A stretch of DNA of 64,000 nt from Chrysomallon squamiferum (lineage: Eukaryota > Mollusca > Gastropoda > Neomphalida > Peltospiridae): assembly GCA_012295275.1 (NCBI GenBank), contig CM022678.1:12248329-12312328 (forward strand), in the 5' to 3' direction. The position numbers were made by a program, and so were the translations under genes. The notes beneath the pieces were generated by a model. That model had not been told where the DNA came from and did not search any database. It worked only from the letters and a program-made list of their open reading frames with translations. The stretch's first letter is position 1. Each line of letters starts with the position of its first letter. Below, in pieces: positions 38,450 through 50,397 of the stretch.

Positions 38450-41319
38450 CTAGTCTATAAGAAAGAACTCTTCGTCTAAATATGTACCTTGTTTTTTCTC
38501 ATTCAGTGTTTTTCCAGTGTTAGAAAACTGGTCAAGTGGAAACGTTTCTGAACGGGTTCTGAAAATAAATAAATCAAAATATATTTTTATCACTGACTAA
38601 TTAGACTGGTCTATATGATTTATTTAAAACTTGATAAATCTGTTATCCAAATATCCTTATTTCATTAAATTTAAAAACAAGTTTTAATTATGTTTTATTT
38701 CATAATTAATAATCACCTTAATTAATCTGCAAATGATTATTTGAAAACTTAAACTAGAGAAACAATATGATTAGATCAAAAAGTAAATAAATATGTACTG
38801 ATATTACAAGTCCTATAATAAAGCATATTTAATATTCTTTTACTAATTTTTTGATTCCCCTGTGAAGATTTGAACCTACTTGAAATGGTTACTAGAAGGC
38901 CAGTATATATGCTGTTCTCCAAAACTGAAATTTTCGTCTCCTACAAGCTGTTTGGCCCATGACTCATTGTTGTATGGTGGCTCAGTTCCTCCAAGTTCTG
39001 CGGGTAAAAACTCCTTACTGATGTGCTGATGCAGTGTCGTCAAGTTTATTCCATGCATCTGAATCTAAAATGTGTCATTAAAAAATTTAATGATTTTGAA
39101 AATGTAAAACAAATATATAAAAGAAAGTTCAGATTCTGTCTTTGTAGGGGAAGGGCAGATCTCTTGTGAAATTAATAAACATGAGCTTCAGGGCTCATAA
39201 TCCCGACGACCATACTGCTTCAAAATCTGAGAAGCCATGGTCAAATTTTAAAATATTTTTATGGTAATCTGTCATGGTTGAACAAGTCCACTAAAGAAGG
39301 AAACAGTTGTTACTGGAGCTTTGTATTTGTGAAGGGCCACCATAACAGTTCAAGCTTCAGGGGCCCAAAAAGATAGTGCCACTATTGGCAGGGAAGGAAT
39401 GAAAATGAAAGTAAGAGTTTTAGTATTATTAAAAAAGTAAATTTACTAAATAGTTTTTTTAAATTAACTCTGGAGATTCTTTTATCTAGACTTGGTTACT
39501 GGAAGGAACTAACTAAAATATTCCAATGAGTGCAGTGAGGAATAACTTGATCCATCAAGACAACTGAGTAATGTCCAAACATAAGTATGTTAAATTTCAC
39601 AATTCAGAAATTCAACAATATAAACTACTTTGCACCAGAATACACAGACATTAATCATTTTTATATTACATAGGAAAAAGAAATCTTCCAAGAATGAAGA
39701 TGCACTATAAAATAGAAAAATCCTGACTATAAATTTACAGTAAAATTTGTATAATGTTAAAAAGGCTAAGATAACAAAAATACAATTGATAGTTAATATA
39801 CCTTATTTCTATTTTTCTCTTTTAGGAATGGTTTGAGCATTTTGAAAATTCCTTCGATGTACCACGGCTGACTCACAAAATGTATGGCAGCAAATCTGGC
39901 AGGAAAGCAATCCTAGATTAAAACATTAAAAATAATTTTAAAAGATTTATACTTATAAATTTTATGTTAAAACAAAATATTAAATTATTAGAAATTTTAT
40001 TTAAAAAGAGAAAGTGGATAACATAAAAAAAAAGAGCAGAAAATGAAATATTCATTTCTCGAGTAGCAGAAGAGTAGACCATACTTTAGATTGCTTATAA
40101 ATAACATAAAAAAAAAAAAAAAAAAAGGAAATTAAATTTAAAATCTCCTTCCTATCCTACCTGCAGTCCTTCAATCATAAGTTTAAGAATTTTAGGGTTG
40201 AGCCACGTTGACTGTTTAAACGTAAATTCACTCCAGTCAACGATGACAACAAAGCCATTAATCTGTACAGCCTCATCGTCTATGAGTTTCTCCAGGGTTA
40301 ACAAGATTGCACGGTAGATGGCTGCCAGTCCATAGCGTGTGTTATCCCAGTACGCGGAATACAGCACCAGAATCTTTCGTCCAAACACGTCGGTGTGAGG
40401 CAGAACTCCAGGTAATCCATCAAACAAAGCCTCCTTCACTCCCACCTCCGATGAGTGGAAACGCTTAAATAAGTTTTTGTTGTTCTGTCGATATTCAAAA
40501 TACCTAGCATACAGTCGGAATGATTCTTCAACATTAAATTTTCTAGCACGAAGGAATCTCAAGATGAAAGCATAATCTTCTCGAAGGAATTCTGAAAACA
40601 TGAACAATTATAATAGAATAATAAATTTAATAACAAAGAAAGGAAGAAAATAAAATTATAGTTATATTAATAATAATTATTCTTAATGAATAATAATAAT
40701 TATAAAAACAATGCTAAAACAACAATTTAATGTTGATATTAAAGCAAAACATAAAATAAATAAGCTGATAAAATTTAGTTTAAAATACTTCACCATCACC
40801 GGTTCTAATGAAAAATAAAAAATAATAATGGTGTTAATCCAGTTTATTATATATATGTGGAATGATTAAAATGCTAAAAATAATAAACCATTTACATATT
40901 AAACATTAACTGATATCAGCATACACTGCATATCTGATTATAGCCCAGAATTCCTTACAGAAATTTTACAACATCCAAGCTGGATCAGTTTGATGCACAA
41001 AAGTAATGTATTGCAACCTTTCAGTAAAGTACTACTCTAGTCTCTACTGTAGGCTTATTATTTGAAATCACCTAAACAGTCTGCTTCATTAACAATAGCT
41101 TGAAACATACTGAGGTTTACAGGTATATGGACAATGAAAATTTATTTTCATCTCTCGTTTTAGTCAGATCAAATCCGAACACTTACTAATATCAGGCCGA
41201 GTTTTTATTAATTCTTGTACAGCATGAACAGCTTCGTGTCTGCTTGCAGGAATTTCATTTAGTTCATGTTGGGCTTTTCTTACCAGCTCATCAGACAAAC
41301 CCCATCCATACTCGGCCAT
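38450..41319 (-). CDS. Clavesin-like CRAL-TRIO lipid-transfer protein
   Basis: Coding exons in transcript order are 41319-41187, 40591-40161, 39912-39802, 39064-38880 and 38558-38450. They sum to 969 nt (322 aa); CLVS2 is about 327 aa. Junctions are in phase. The CRAL-TRIO N-terminal helices carry DYAFILRFLRARKFNVEESF and YFEYRQNN. The lipid-binding Sec14 core carries GRKILVLYSAYWDNTRYG, VQINGFVVIVDWSEFTFKQS, PARFAAIHFVSQPWYIEGIF and PFLKEKNRNK, then LPAELGG and PPYNNESWAKQL. From family knowledge, clavesins bind PtdIns(3,5)P2 and act on clathrin-coated vesicles and late endosomes, mainly in neurons; alpha-tocopherol transfer protein is a close relative. The initiator ATG follows an acceptor-like TTTGTAG, so a noncoding first exon upstream is likely. 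If exon 4 is not spliced at 38880, an in-frame TAG follows one codon later (see findings). Confidence 0.93.
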
Positions 41320-42317
41320 GATGAGTCTACAAATATTAATTAAACAATTAATCCATTTAAAAAAAAATTATAAAACATTAAAAACATTTTTTTTTTAAAA
41401 GAAAAGAAGAAGATTAAACGCATTTCATTTTTGTTACATTAATATAAAACCATAATCATTTCAACATTTGCAGACAAAAAACAAAATTTACATTTTCGTC
41501 TTTCGGTTTTACAATTAAATTTAAGTGAACAAACCTAGTTCTCCAGTTCCACCACTCCTCACTGCATCGATCACTAAAACACTGATGAATTAATTATATT
41601 TCATTGTTGTTTTGATTACAATAATTTTGTTTTGAAATGTCTGGAATTTCTTTAGTTTGAAGCATTCCAGACATTTCACATTATCGTGCAGACATCTTAC
41701 GACTAAAATAAACCTAGCGAACAACTGCAGCTTTTGTGAAATCCGCAAATTTACAACTCAAGTGACCAGTCTATCGTTGGCAGGCGTTCTTTTTTTCCTT
41801 CTTCTTTTTCTTTAAAACAGAACCTCAGTTTCAGTACTTTTAACGCTTTTTAATAAAATATATAACGCATAACATTTTTAAGTTATAAATAATAAGATTC
41901 CAGAATACATAATAAAACTTCTCAAAATTATGGTTTGTTTTTAGTTATTAGTATGCACTGGACTTTATTATCATCGTTCGCTAGCTCAGTCGAAGTCGGC
42001 AGACTCCAGATTTTATTTACCCCATTTATTTCATGCCTTGTATATTATTTATTGACTTCTACTCAAGATTTAGTGGGGTTTTGTTTTGATTTATTTTTGC
42101 AGAAATAATTATCTTTTCGTAAGCTTACTTCATTACCAAATATGTAGATAGCACAGAACAAATAACATTAATTACGATGGTTACAAAATCATTTACTGAT
42201 TTTGGCTCTGTATTTGTTCTTCTTTCATTCCTTGTAAAATAATAACTAATAAGTATTATCTTTTATTTTTCTGAAATTATAAAATTTAAAAACTTTTATA
42301 TTATATTTATTTATTTA

Positions 42318-42349
<32 letters not shown>

Positions 42350-42619
42350 TCTTTTTTCTTTTTCTATTCATTTTTTTTTGCTTTAGCAATGTGATAACAT
42401 TTATTTTTGATATCTTTCATGAATTAGTTTTATGTTTGTTTAAGTTATATTTACCACGAGATCTTTGACCTAATTTAAAAGTTAAAAACGTCGCTACTAT
42501 GCCCAAATGAGTTCTGATCTGATTCCACGGTGAACTTATCATCCACGACATTGATGTTTTAGACTTACAGAAACGGTAACTGTTTGGATCAACAGTATTT
42601 ACAGCTGGGATGTGATTTC

Positions 42620-42623
<4 letters not shown>

Positions 42624-42658
<35 letters not shown>
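42624..42658. repeat. (ATT)n microsatellite
   Basis: About 11 ATT units upstream of the clavesin-like gene. Confidence 0.9.
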
Positions 42659-43454
42659 TAGATGAAAATAAATTATTATTATGTATAATTTTAACTTTAT
42701 TACTGTTTTATAATAAAAATAAAATGTTATGATATATAATTTTGATTTAATGCTGTTTTGTAATAAAAATACTTATGATGTATAATTTTAGTTTTAATAT
42801 TATTTGCTAATAACAAAAATTGTTAAGTTGTATAATTTTAATTTTAATTTTGTTTTGTAATAAAAATAAATTGCTGAGATGTATAAATAGTTTTGAACTA
42901 TGGATTTGAAATTACTGCGAAAATATAGTAAATATTTCTTTCGTTTTAAAAATTTTATGTATGTTTATTATCAATTCTTTCATAGCAAATTAGAAGTTTG
43001 TTTGAGTAGGAAATATCTGAATCAGATACATACATGTATATATAATTTTTTTTAAATTGTTTTTATCCTTCTATATTAATATATTACTTAATATATTTTA
43101 TTTATTTATTTATTTACTTATTTTATAATGTTTGTTTATTTTTCTATATATTAAAATATTATTTCAAAACATTGACAAATTTTTTACTCCTAAATGCATT
43201 CTTTAATATATGGTTTTCAGGTAATATTCAGATTTTAGTACACTTTTCAACTTTTTTTCTTTTAAAATAACTACAATTAATTATAATGTTTATAAATAAC
43301 GTTTCAATGTATCAAAACTTATGTCAGTAATGTAATTAAACGTCGTCCCATTGCAAAATAATAGACAGTTCGGCGTTCAGGCGTTATTAATCCAGTATAA
43401 AGTTAACTTTAGATCCAGGCCACTAAAAAAACAGTTAACAGGCATTAATATATC

Positions 43455-43500
<46 letters not shown>
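43455..43500. repeat. (AAT)n microsatellite
   Basis: About 15 AAT units. Confidence 0.92.
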
Positions 43501-43502
<2 letters not shown>

Positions 43503-45515
43503 GGTCGTACAGACTTATAATTTTTTTATTTTGTAAACTGAAAGTAAAAGTAAAATAGTCAAACCTCAGTTTGAAACTCAATTTGTTCAGGCCACTGAAA
43601 GAAATTCCAGGTTGGTTTGAAACCCAAATAGTTACACCTAATGCGATCTTAACTGTAAGTAAAATAAATATTTTAGGACTGTATGTTTTGTAGGCGGGGA
43701 TGTTTTGGCTCTGGGGGATTTTTTGGACAAGGCAAATGTTTTGAATGTGCTACAGTCACATCAGACGAACCTCCCAAGTTAACAGCCAAGGTCTGGTTTA
43801 GTCAAATCAAGGCATATAACAGTTTGTACGTTTCGACTCTGTTGAAAGTCTGGAGTATTCTCTTTGTAAACGCTGGTCGTGTTGGCTTAAAATCAAGCGT
43901 GCGTCTGCGTGCTAATCACTGCCTTTACCGTAGTTAGGAATATTTATAGGAATTATACGCTTTGATCTTTTCTCAAGATAGATCTGAAATACACCTGTGG
44001 TTTGTATTTCTGTTTCCCGCCGATTTGTCTACGTCACAGGAAAGTAGTTCAATCCTTTTATCACACTGAAATCAACGACTGTACAATGCTATCGAATGGT
44101 GAAACTGATAGCTTATTTTAAAAGGATTTATTTATTGAGTTTATCAAATATATTTTATTTGCAGTTTACTGCTAGCTTTTCTGGCGGAGGTTTTACGTGC
44201 TTTGCTGATATAAAACTGAAACCGAATAAACCAATATAACATTAATATAAGCACTCGAAATACGTCTAGCCAGTGCTCAGTACCTATTTATTTATTTTTT
44301 TTTTTACATTCCTGTTTGTTTTTATAAAACGAAATGCTAGTTTTATATAGTTTATCACAATAAAATGATTGTAACCTTGCATATTTAGTTTTTAAACTTG
44401 AAATACTTCCAAAAGTTGTTAAATAAATACTAATATTACTGACCTTCTGTCTGTGTTATATATATATTCAAATTTAAAGCTACCGAATCAAAATGAAAGC
44501 AAAAACTGAGAGGATCACGCTGATGAAGGTGAGTAAAGAATAATATATATATATATATATATATATTTCATTTAAAATGTCTCACGTTTTGAAAGTTTAG
44601 CCTCTTCAATTAATATGTTTATTTACTATTTTTCTTACGTTTTTCCAACGTGTAACGTACGTGATTCACAGACGTTAGCAGTTTAATTATTCCCTTCCTT
44701 TGTTAGCAGTTTCACTCAAAAATGTGCAGTGAGCAAGTCCAACTGACACCTCTCTGTATCAGAACAGCCTGTGAAAATAAAAACAATTAATCACTTATTC
44801 ATTTAATATTAGTATTAATTCAGCAAAATCTTTATCTATTTATAATCAGAAATAAAATATTGTATTTTTCTGCTTCAGTAGGATTATAACTCTTTCTTTC
44901 AAATTAATGATATCCACTTTTTATTCCTTTTTCTTTTAGAAACAAACTGCAGTTGTTTAACATAATTCTAGCTACATAAACAGTTTCAATAAATAAAGCA
45001 TTTAATGTGATAAGATATATTTAAGGGGGAAAAACATAAATAACATAACAGGTATAAAAAAAAACACACACATACACTCGCACACACAAGCATGCAAGGT
45101 AATATTACAATGTAGGATATTGAACACGATGAGAGAATGAGAGATAGAAAAAGAATGAAACGAAAATGAAAACGAAAATGTAAAAGAAAGAAAGAGATAT
45201 GAGATATGAAATATGAGATATGAAGTTGACAGAATGAAAAAATGGGAGACAGAAGCGATAGAATGAAAGCAAAACAGATATAATTAGAAAGAAAAGAACG
45301 AAAGAATAAAAAAGCGAGAGAAAGAATTAATAATAAATATAATAAAATATATAACCGACGTCTTGGAAAATAAGATGAGATTTTTAAACGTCATGTGTAT
45401 TCATTTGAAGGTCACTATAAGTTCAAGTTAACATCACAGTTATACAATACAGTGTAATAATGTCGCTAATTTATTTATTCTGGTTCCAGTGATTTTATTT
45501 TGTTTTACTTTTTTT

Positions 45516-45519
<4 letters not shown>

Positions 45520-45598
<79 letters not shown>
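45520..45598. repeat. (CT)n microsatellite
   Basis: About 39 uninterrupted CT units, one of three long homopurine/homopyrimidine tracts within 0.8 kb. Confidence 0.95.
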
Positions 45599-45601
<3 letters not shown>

Positions 45602-45676
45602 GTTATTATAAGATTAAGTGGCTTTGCTGCTATAGGGAAATATGTTCATGAATAAAGAGCTACCAAACACACCCCC

Positions 45677-45760
<84 letters not shown>
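45677..45760. repeat. (CA)n-(GA)n compound microsatellite
   Basis: About 18 CA units with one AAAC break, then about 23 GA units. A short AT-rich hairpin-like segment (ATTGGTT / AACCAAT) follows at 45785-45801. Confidence 0.95.
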
Positions 45761-45764
<4 letters not shown>

Positions 45765-46198
45765 GGTTGGTTTTAAAAACCAATTATTGGTTCGAAACCA
45801 ATTATTCACCTATCAGAAAAATAAAACTGCTATAAAATACCTTTAAAATTATACTAATACGTTTGTTAAATTGGGCATGAGTTCAGAATGTTCCAGTATT
45901 TGTAAAAAGTAAATTTCAAACTGTGTGCTAACTTAGTTTCACCTTAACTGTTTTAAAGTTGAAAGTCCAAAAACATTTCTTTCTTTACACTGATAAATAA
46001 ACAAGAGATCAGTTATTTATTTATTGTAAGGTAATTATTTTTAGTTAATTTGTTTACTTTCTTAATTTTTAGTTTTAAAGGTATTTATTTATTTATTATG
46101 AATTACTTACTCGTTTAACCTTGCTAAATTACAAAATAGGTTTCACTTTAAAACAAAATCTGATTTACTTTTGAAATTTTCACCCAGTTTTGTCATTT

Positions 46199-46199
<1 letters not shown>

Positions 46200-46271
<72 letters not shown>
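46200..46271. repeat. (CT)n microsatellite
   Basis: About 36 uninterrupted CT units. Confidence 0.95.
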
Positions 46272-46273
<2 letters not shown>

Positions 46274-47075
46274 ATCTATTATTTTGTAAAGTAGTTTATT
46301 TCTAAGAATGTTGTGATATTTAAAATATATTTGTACATACTCCAGTGCAATCAAATAAAATCGCAATAAAATATTTATATGGTAATAAATAAAATTCTTC
46401 TGTTATTATTTTATTAAATTTTTAAAACTACTTTACATTGTTTCCTATATATATTCACTTAACTGTACGTATGTCTGTATAATATAATTAATTTGTATAA
46501 TATCAGTGTAGTACAAAGTAGTTCACTGTAGAGATTTATTATAAATTTATTATTAACAGCTAATACAGATTATTGTTTTGGGGATCCCTAGCATTCTCAA
46601 CTATCCTTCTCCTTTTTCTTTTAATTCTGCTTGACATATTTTATGAAATTTTCTCTTAGACATGAAGTTAAGTTTAATTTGTTATTTATTTATTTTATTT
46701 ATTTATATTTTTAATCGAAACAAGGAAATAAACAAATAAACGGAAAAAAAGAAAAAAGAGAAACATAGACACAAACACACAAAATAAAAATAAAATCAGA
46801 GAATCACCCGCACAAACGAAAATTGCACAGCCAAGAAAAACCTAAAAAACAAAACAAAACAAAACAACCCACAATCGATGTTGTGAAAACGTGACTAAAT
46901 GTGAAACACGTGTTTTAAATGCGGGTGTTAGCCCTTATTGAGAGTGCACGTTCAAGTTAGTTTGAGTAGGGAACCAATTCACAATATTCACCTCGATCTG
47001 CGGAACTGCGATCTGAAGTGTTTTTTTAATTTATTTATTATTTTTTTAGTTTATTCTGATTCTGATTTAATATTC

Positions 47076-47079
<4 letters not shown>

Positions 47080-47170
<91 letters not shown>
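47080..47170. repeat. (TTA)n-(TTG)n compound microsatellite
   Basis: About 16 TTA units change abruptly to about 13 TTG units. Confidence 0.93.
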
Positions 47171-47624
47171 GATTGTTGTTGGTGTTGATGTTATTGTTGT
47201 TATTTTTGGATCACTTTATTTATTTTACAATAACAATAATAGCACAAATATGAACATTAACTGTAATAATTTTATCTACATACACAAACACATAAATACT
47301 GACATAGATACCCTCTCACAAACATACATACACATATGCATACACACAGATGTAATGCATACCACTGCATTCCGATTATTTTCATTCTGCAGTCTAAACG
47401 TAAGAAGACAGAAATATTGATTCCTGTATAAATACATATTCACAAATATATCTATAGCAACATTTACACACAAATATATTTATACACAGATGGAAGCGGG
47501 CGCGAACACACATAAACACACACAAACACACGCACAAACACACACACACACAGACACACATACACATACATATATATTAAACTACTGTTTTAATGTTTTC
47601 TTTTCTTCTTCTTCTTTTTCGTCT

Positions 47625-47671
47625 TATTATTATTATCATCATCATCATCATCATTATCATCATCATCATCA

Positions 47672-47718
<47 letters not shown>

Positions 47719-47720
47719 GA
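47625..47720. repeat. (ATC)n-(ATT)n compound microsatellite
   Basis: Units of ATC/ATT, becoming pure ATT (about 14) near the right end. Confidence 0.92.
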
Positions 47721-47834
47721 CATTGTTAATATGCACAGCAATAGAGATATCACATAGGAATGTTTTATTTCGTCATTATATAGATTTTATTTATTTATAT
47801 TTTATTTTACTTATTTATTTATTTTTATTTACAG

Positions 47835-48054
47835 CTGGAAAAGGAAGTCATATTTCAATTCTAAGTTCCCATTTCTGAAACTTTCAAAACACTTTAAAGA
47901 AAGGATGATGACATTATTGGGAAATGTCAACATCAACGTCGTGGACATTAGAGAAGACGTCAGAACGGTTGGTGACAAATTAATCAGAGAATTTACAGCC
48001 GTGATCCCCAAGTCTTATAAACGAAATAGAAAATTCTCAGAACTTTATAAATAG
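47835..48054 (+). CDS. Orphan candidate terminal exon, unknown product
   Basis: After a pyrimidine-rich acceptor (TTTATTTACAG ending at 47834) one frame is open for 72 codons to TAG at 48052-48054, starting at the second base. The peptide is lysine-rich and soluble (parts: KERMMTLLGNVNINVVDIRE, FTAVIPKSYKRNRKFSELYK) and I do not recognise it. It has somewhat higher GC than the flanks. The next feature, 54 bases on, is the minisatellite. The phase does not fit the 44493 candidate first exon, so no complete gene can be built; it may be chance or a remnant. Confidence 0.25.
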
Positions 48055-48107
48055 AGAAATAGACAAATTATTTATTCATCACAAACATTTGACTGATGAA
48101 AATGAGA

Positions 48108-50190
48108 ATGTCTGACTGCTATCTCTTCGTCTGTATGTTTCAGTGTGACTGTCTGACTGCTAGTTCTGCGTCTGAGTGTTTCAGTGTGTCTGTCTGACTG
48201 CTATCTCTGCGTCTGTGTGTTTCAGTGTGTCTGTCTGACTGCTAGCTCTACGTCTGTGTGTTTCAGTGTGTCTGTCTCACTGCTAGCTCTGCGTCTGTAT
48301 GTTTCAGTGTGTCTGTCTGACTGCTATTTCTGTGTCTGTATGTTTCAGTGTGTCTGTCGGACTGCTAGTTATCGTCTGTCTGTGTTTCAGTGTGTCCGTC
48401 TGACTGCTATCTCTACATCTGTGTTTTTCAGTGTGTCCGTCTGACTGCTATCTCTACATCTGTGTTTTTAGCGTGTCTGTCTGACTGCTATCTCTGTGTC
48501 TGTATGTTTCAGTGTGTCTGTCTGAATGCTATCTCTGTGTCTGTATGTTTCAGTGTGTCTGTCTGACTGCTAGCTCTACGTCTGTGTGTTTCAGTGTGTC
48601 CGTCTGACTGCTATCTCTACATCTGTGTTTTTCAGTGTGTCCGTCTGACTGCTATCTCTACATCTGTGTTTTTCAGTGTGTCTGTCTGACTGCTATCTCT
48701 GTGTCTGTATGTTTCAGTGTGTCTGTCTGACTGCTAGCTCTACATCCGTGTTTTTCAGTGTGTCCGTCTGACTGCTATCTCTACATCTGTGTTTTTCAGT
48801 GTGTCTGTCTGACTGCTATCTCTGCGTCTGTATGTTTCAGTGTGTAAGTCGTACTGGTTATCTCTGTGTCTGTGTTTCAGTGTATCTGTCGGACTGGTTA
48901 TCACAATGTGTTTCAGTGTGTCTGTCGGACTGGTTATCTCAGTGTCTGTGTTTCAGCGTATCTGTCGGACTGGTTATCTCAGTGTCTGTGTTTCAGCGTG
49001 TCTGTCGGACTGGTTATCTCAGTGTCTGCATCTTTCAGTATGTCTGTTGTACTGGTTATCTCTGTGTCTGTGTTTCAGTGTGTCTGTTGTACTGGTTATC
49101 TCTGTGTCTGCATGTTTCAGTGTGTCTGTTGTACTGGTTATCTCTGTGTTTGCGTTTCAGTGTGTCTGTTGTACTGGTTATCTCTATGTCTGTGTTTCAG
49201 TGTGTCTATCATACAGGTTATCTCTGTGTCTGTATGTTTCAGTGTGTCTGTCATACTGGTTATCTCTGTGTCTGTGTTTCAGTGTGACTGTCATACTGGT
49301 TATCTCTGTGTCTGCATGTTTTAGTGTGTCTATAGTACTGGTTATCTCTGTATCTGTGTTTCAGTGTGTCTGTCGTACTGGCTATCTCAGTGTCTGCATG
49401 TTTCAGTGTGTCTGTTGTACTGGTTATCTCTGTGTCTCCATGTTTCAGTGTGTCTGTCGTACTGGTTATCTCAATGTCTGCATGTTTCAGTGTGTCTGTC
49501 GGACTGGTTATTTCAGTGTCTGTGTTTCAGTGTGTCTGTCGGACTGGTTATCTCTGCGTCTGTATATTTCAGTGTGTCTGTCATACTGGTTATCTCTGTG
49601 TCTGCGTGTTTCAGTGTGGCTGTTGCACTGGTTATCTCTGTGTCTGCGTGTTTCAGTGTGGCTGTTGTACTGGTTATCTCTGTGTCTATGTTTCAGTGTG
49701 TGTCGGACTGGTTATCTCAGTGTCTCTGTGTTTCGGTGTGACTGTAGGACTGGCTGTCTCTGTGTCTGTATGTTTCAGTGTGTCTGTCGTACTGGTTATC
49801 TCAATGTCTGCATGTTTCAGTGTGTCTGTCGGACTGGTTATTTCAGTGTCTGTGTTTCAGTGTGTCTGTCGTACTGGTTATCTCAGTGTCTGCATGTTTC
49901 AGTGTGTCTGTTGTACTGGTTATCTCAGTGTCTGCATGTTTCAGTGTGTCTGTTGTACTGGTTATCTCTGTGTCTATGTTTCAGTGTGTGTCGGACTGGT
50001 TATCTCTATGTATGTGTGTTGCAGTGTGTCTGTCGGACTGGTTATCTCTATGTCTGTGTGTTGTAGTGTGTCTGTCGGACTGGTTATCTCAGTGTCTGTA
50101 TGTTTCAGTGTGTCTGTCGGACTGGTTATCTCTGTGTCTGTGTGTTGCAGTGTGTCTGTCGGACTGGTTATCTCTATGACTGTGTCTCTA
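48108..50190 (+). repeat. Forward arm of an inverted minisatellite, 40-42 bp units
   Basis: To about 48840 the unit contains CTGTCTGACTGCTAGCTCTG, then CGTCTGTGTGTTTCAGTG (subfamily A, about 18 copies). From 48845 it is replaced by a related unit with GTACTGGTTATCTCTGTGTC and TGTTTCAGTG (subfamily B, about 33 copies). Each unit carries a TTTCAG that looks like a splice acceptor. Subfamily B lacks stop codons in much of its length in all frames, giving spurious open frames up to 408 codons. Confidence 0.96.
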
Positions 50191-50397
50191 AATGTTTCTA
50201 TCAGTCTGACTATCTGTATGTCTATCTGTTATTGGATATTTGTTCAAATTTGTCTTTTGTAGACAGACATTCTTTCTTTATCTTTTTATCAGATTTTGTC
50301 AGACTTATTTTAAAACGTGTTTTATCATCCTTTTTTATTATTTAATTTTTTTTTTTTTTTAAATTTGTGAAAGACAGTTTCATCAATCAAATGTTTG
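50191..50397. other. Spacer between the two minisatellite arms
   Basis: About 200 bases of T-rich unique sequence (including a T-run near 50346-50360) separate the forward and inverted arrays. No feature is recognisable. Confidence 0.7.

Larger units (their letters stand above)
41320..45510. other. AT-rich interval upstream of the clavesin-like gene
   Basis: A possible noncoding first exon of the clavesin-like gene lies near 41535-41575 on the minus strand (donor CTAG|gtttgt), with its promoter probably to about 41800. The rest is AT-rich, with TTTA runs near 42300-42350, (ATT)n at 42624-42658 and (AAT)n at 43455-43500. The 43683-43937 open frame has somewhat higher GC, but I see no domain or splice support. 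An ATG at 44493 followed by twelve codons and a good donor (ATGAAG|gtgagt) could be a first coding exon. I could not join it in frame to anything downstream. Confidence 0.5.
46272..47834. other. Simple-repeat-rich interval without recognisable genes
   Basis: It contains a purine/AC-rich stretch near 46725-46870, (TTA)n-(TTG)n at 47080-47170, CA-rich words at 47490-47565 and (ATC)n-(ATT)n at 47625-47720. Open frames across these encode homopolymeric Ile, Val, His or Tyr runs and are not credible as genes. Confidence 0.6.

Noticed and set aside
38450-41319. Alternative call as alpha-tocopherol transfer protein
   Set aside because: The YFEYRQ, GRKILVLYSAYWD, NGFVVIVDWSEFTFKQ and PWYIEGIFKMLKPFLKEK blocks fit clavesins better by memory. 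The two families are close, so a tree would be needed for final assignment.
43683-43937. 84-codon open frame (starts MFCRRGCFGSGGFFG)
   Set aside because: Composition is slightly gene-like, but I recognise no domain, it has no splice partners, and the sequence matches no family I know.
45780-45805. GGTTCGAAACC resembling a tRNA B box
   Set aside because: No A box or cloverleaf can be formed; upstream sequence is the (GA)n tract. The word is part of a small hairpin-like palindrome.
46938-47420. 160-codon open frame
   Set aside because: It runs through (TTA)n-(TTG)n and encodes Ile and Val homopolymers; it is a repeat product.
44493-48054. Joining the 44493-44528 start exon to the 47835 exon as one gene
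   Set aside because: The donor phase (0) and the open frame after the acceptor disagree. The direct join reaches a stop within about ten codons.
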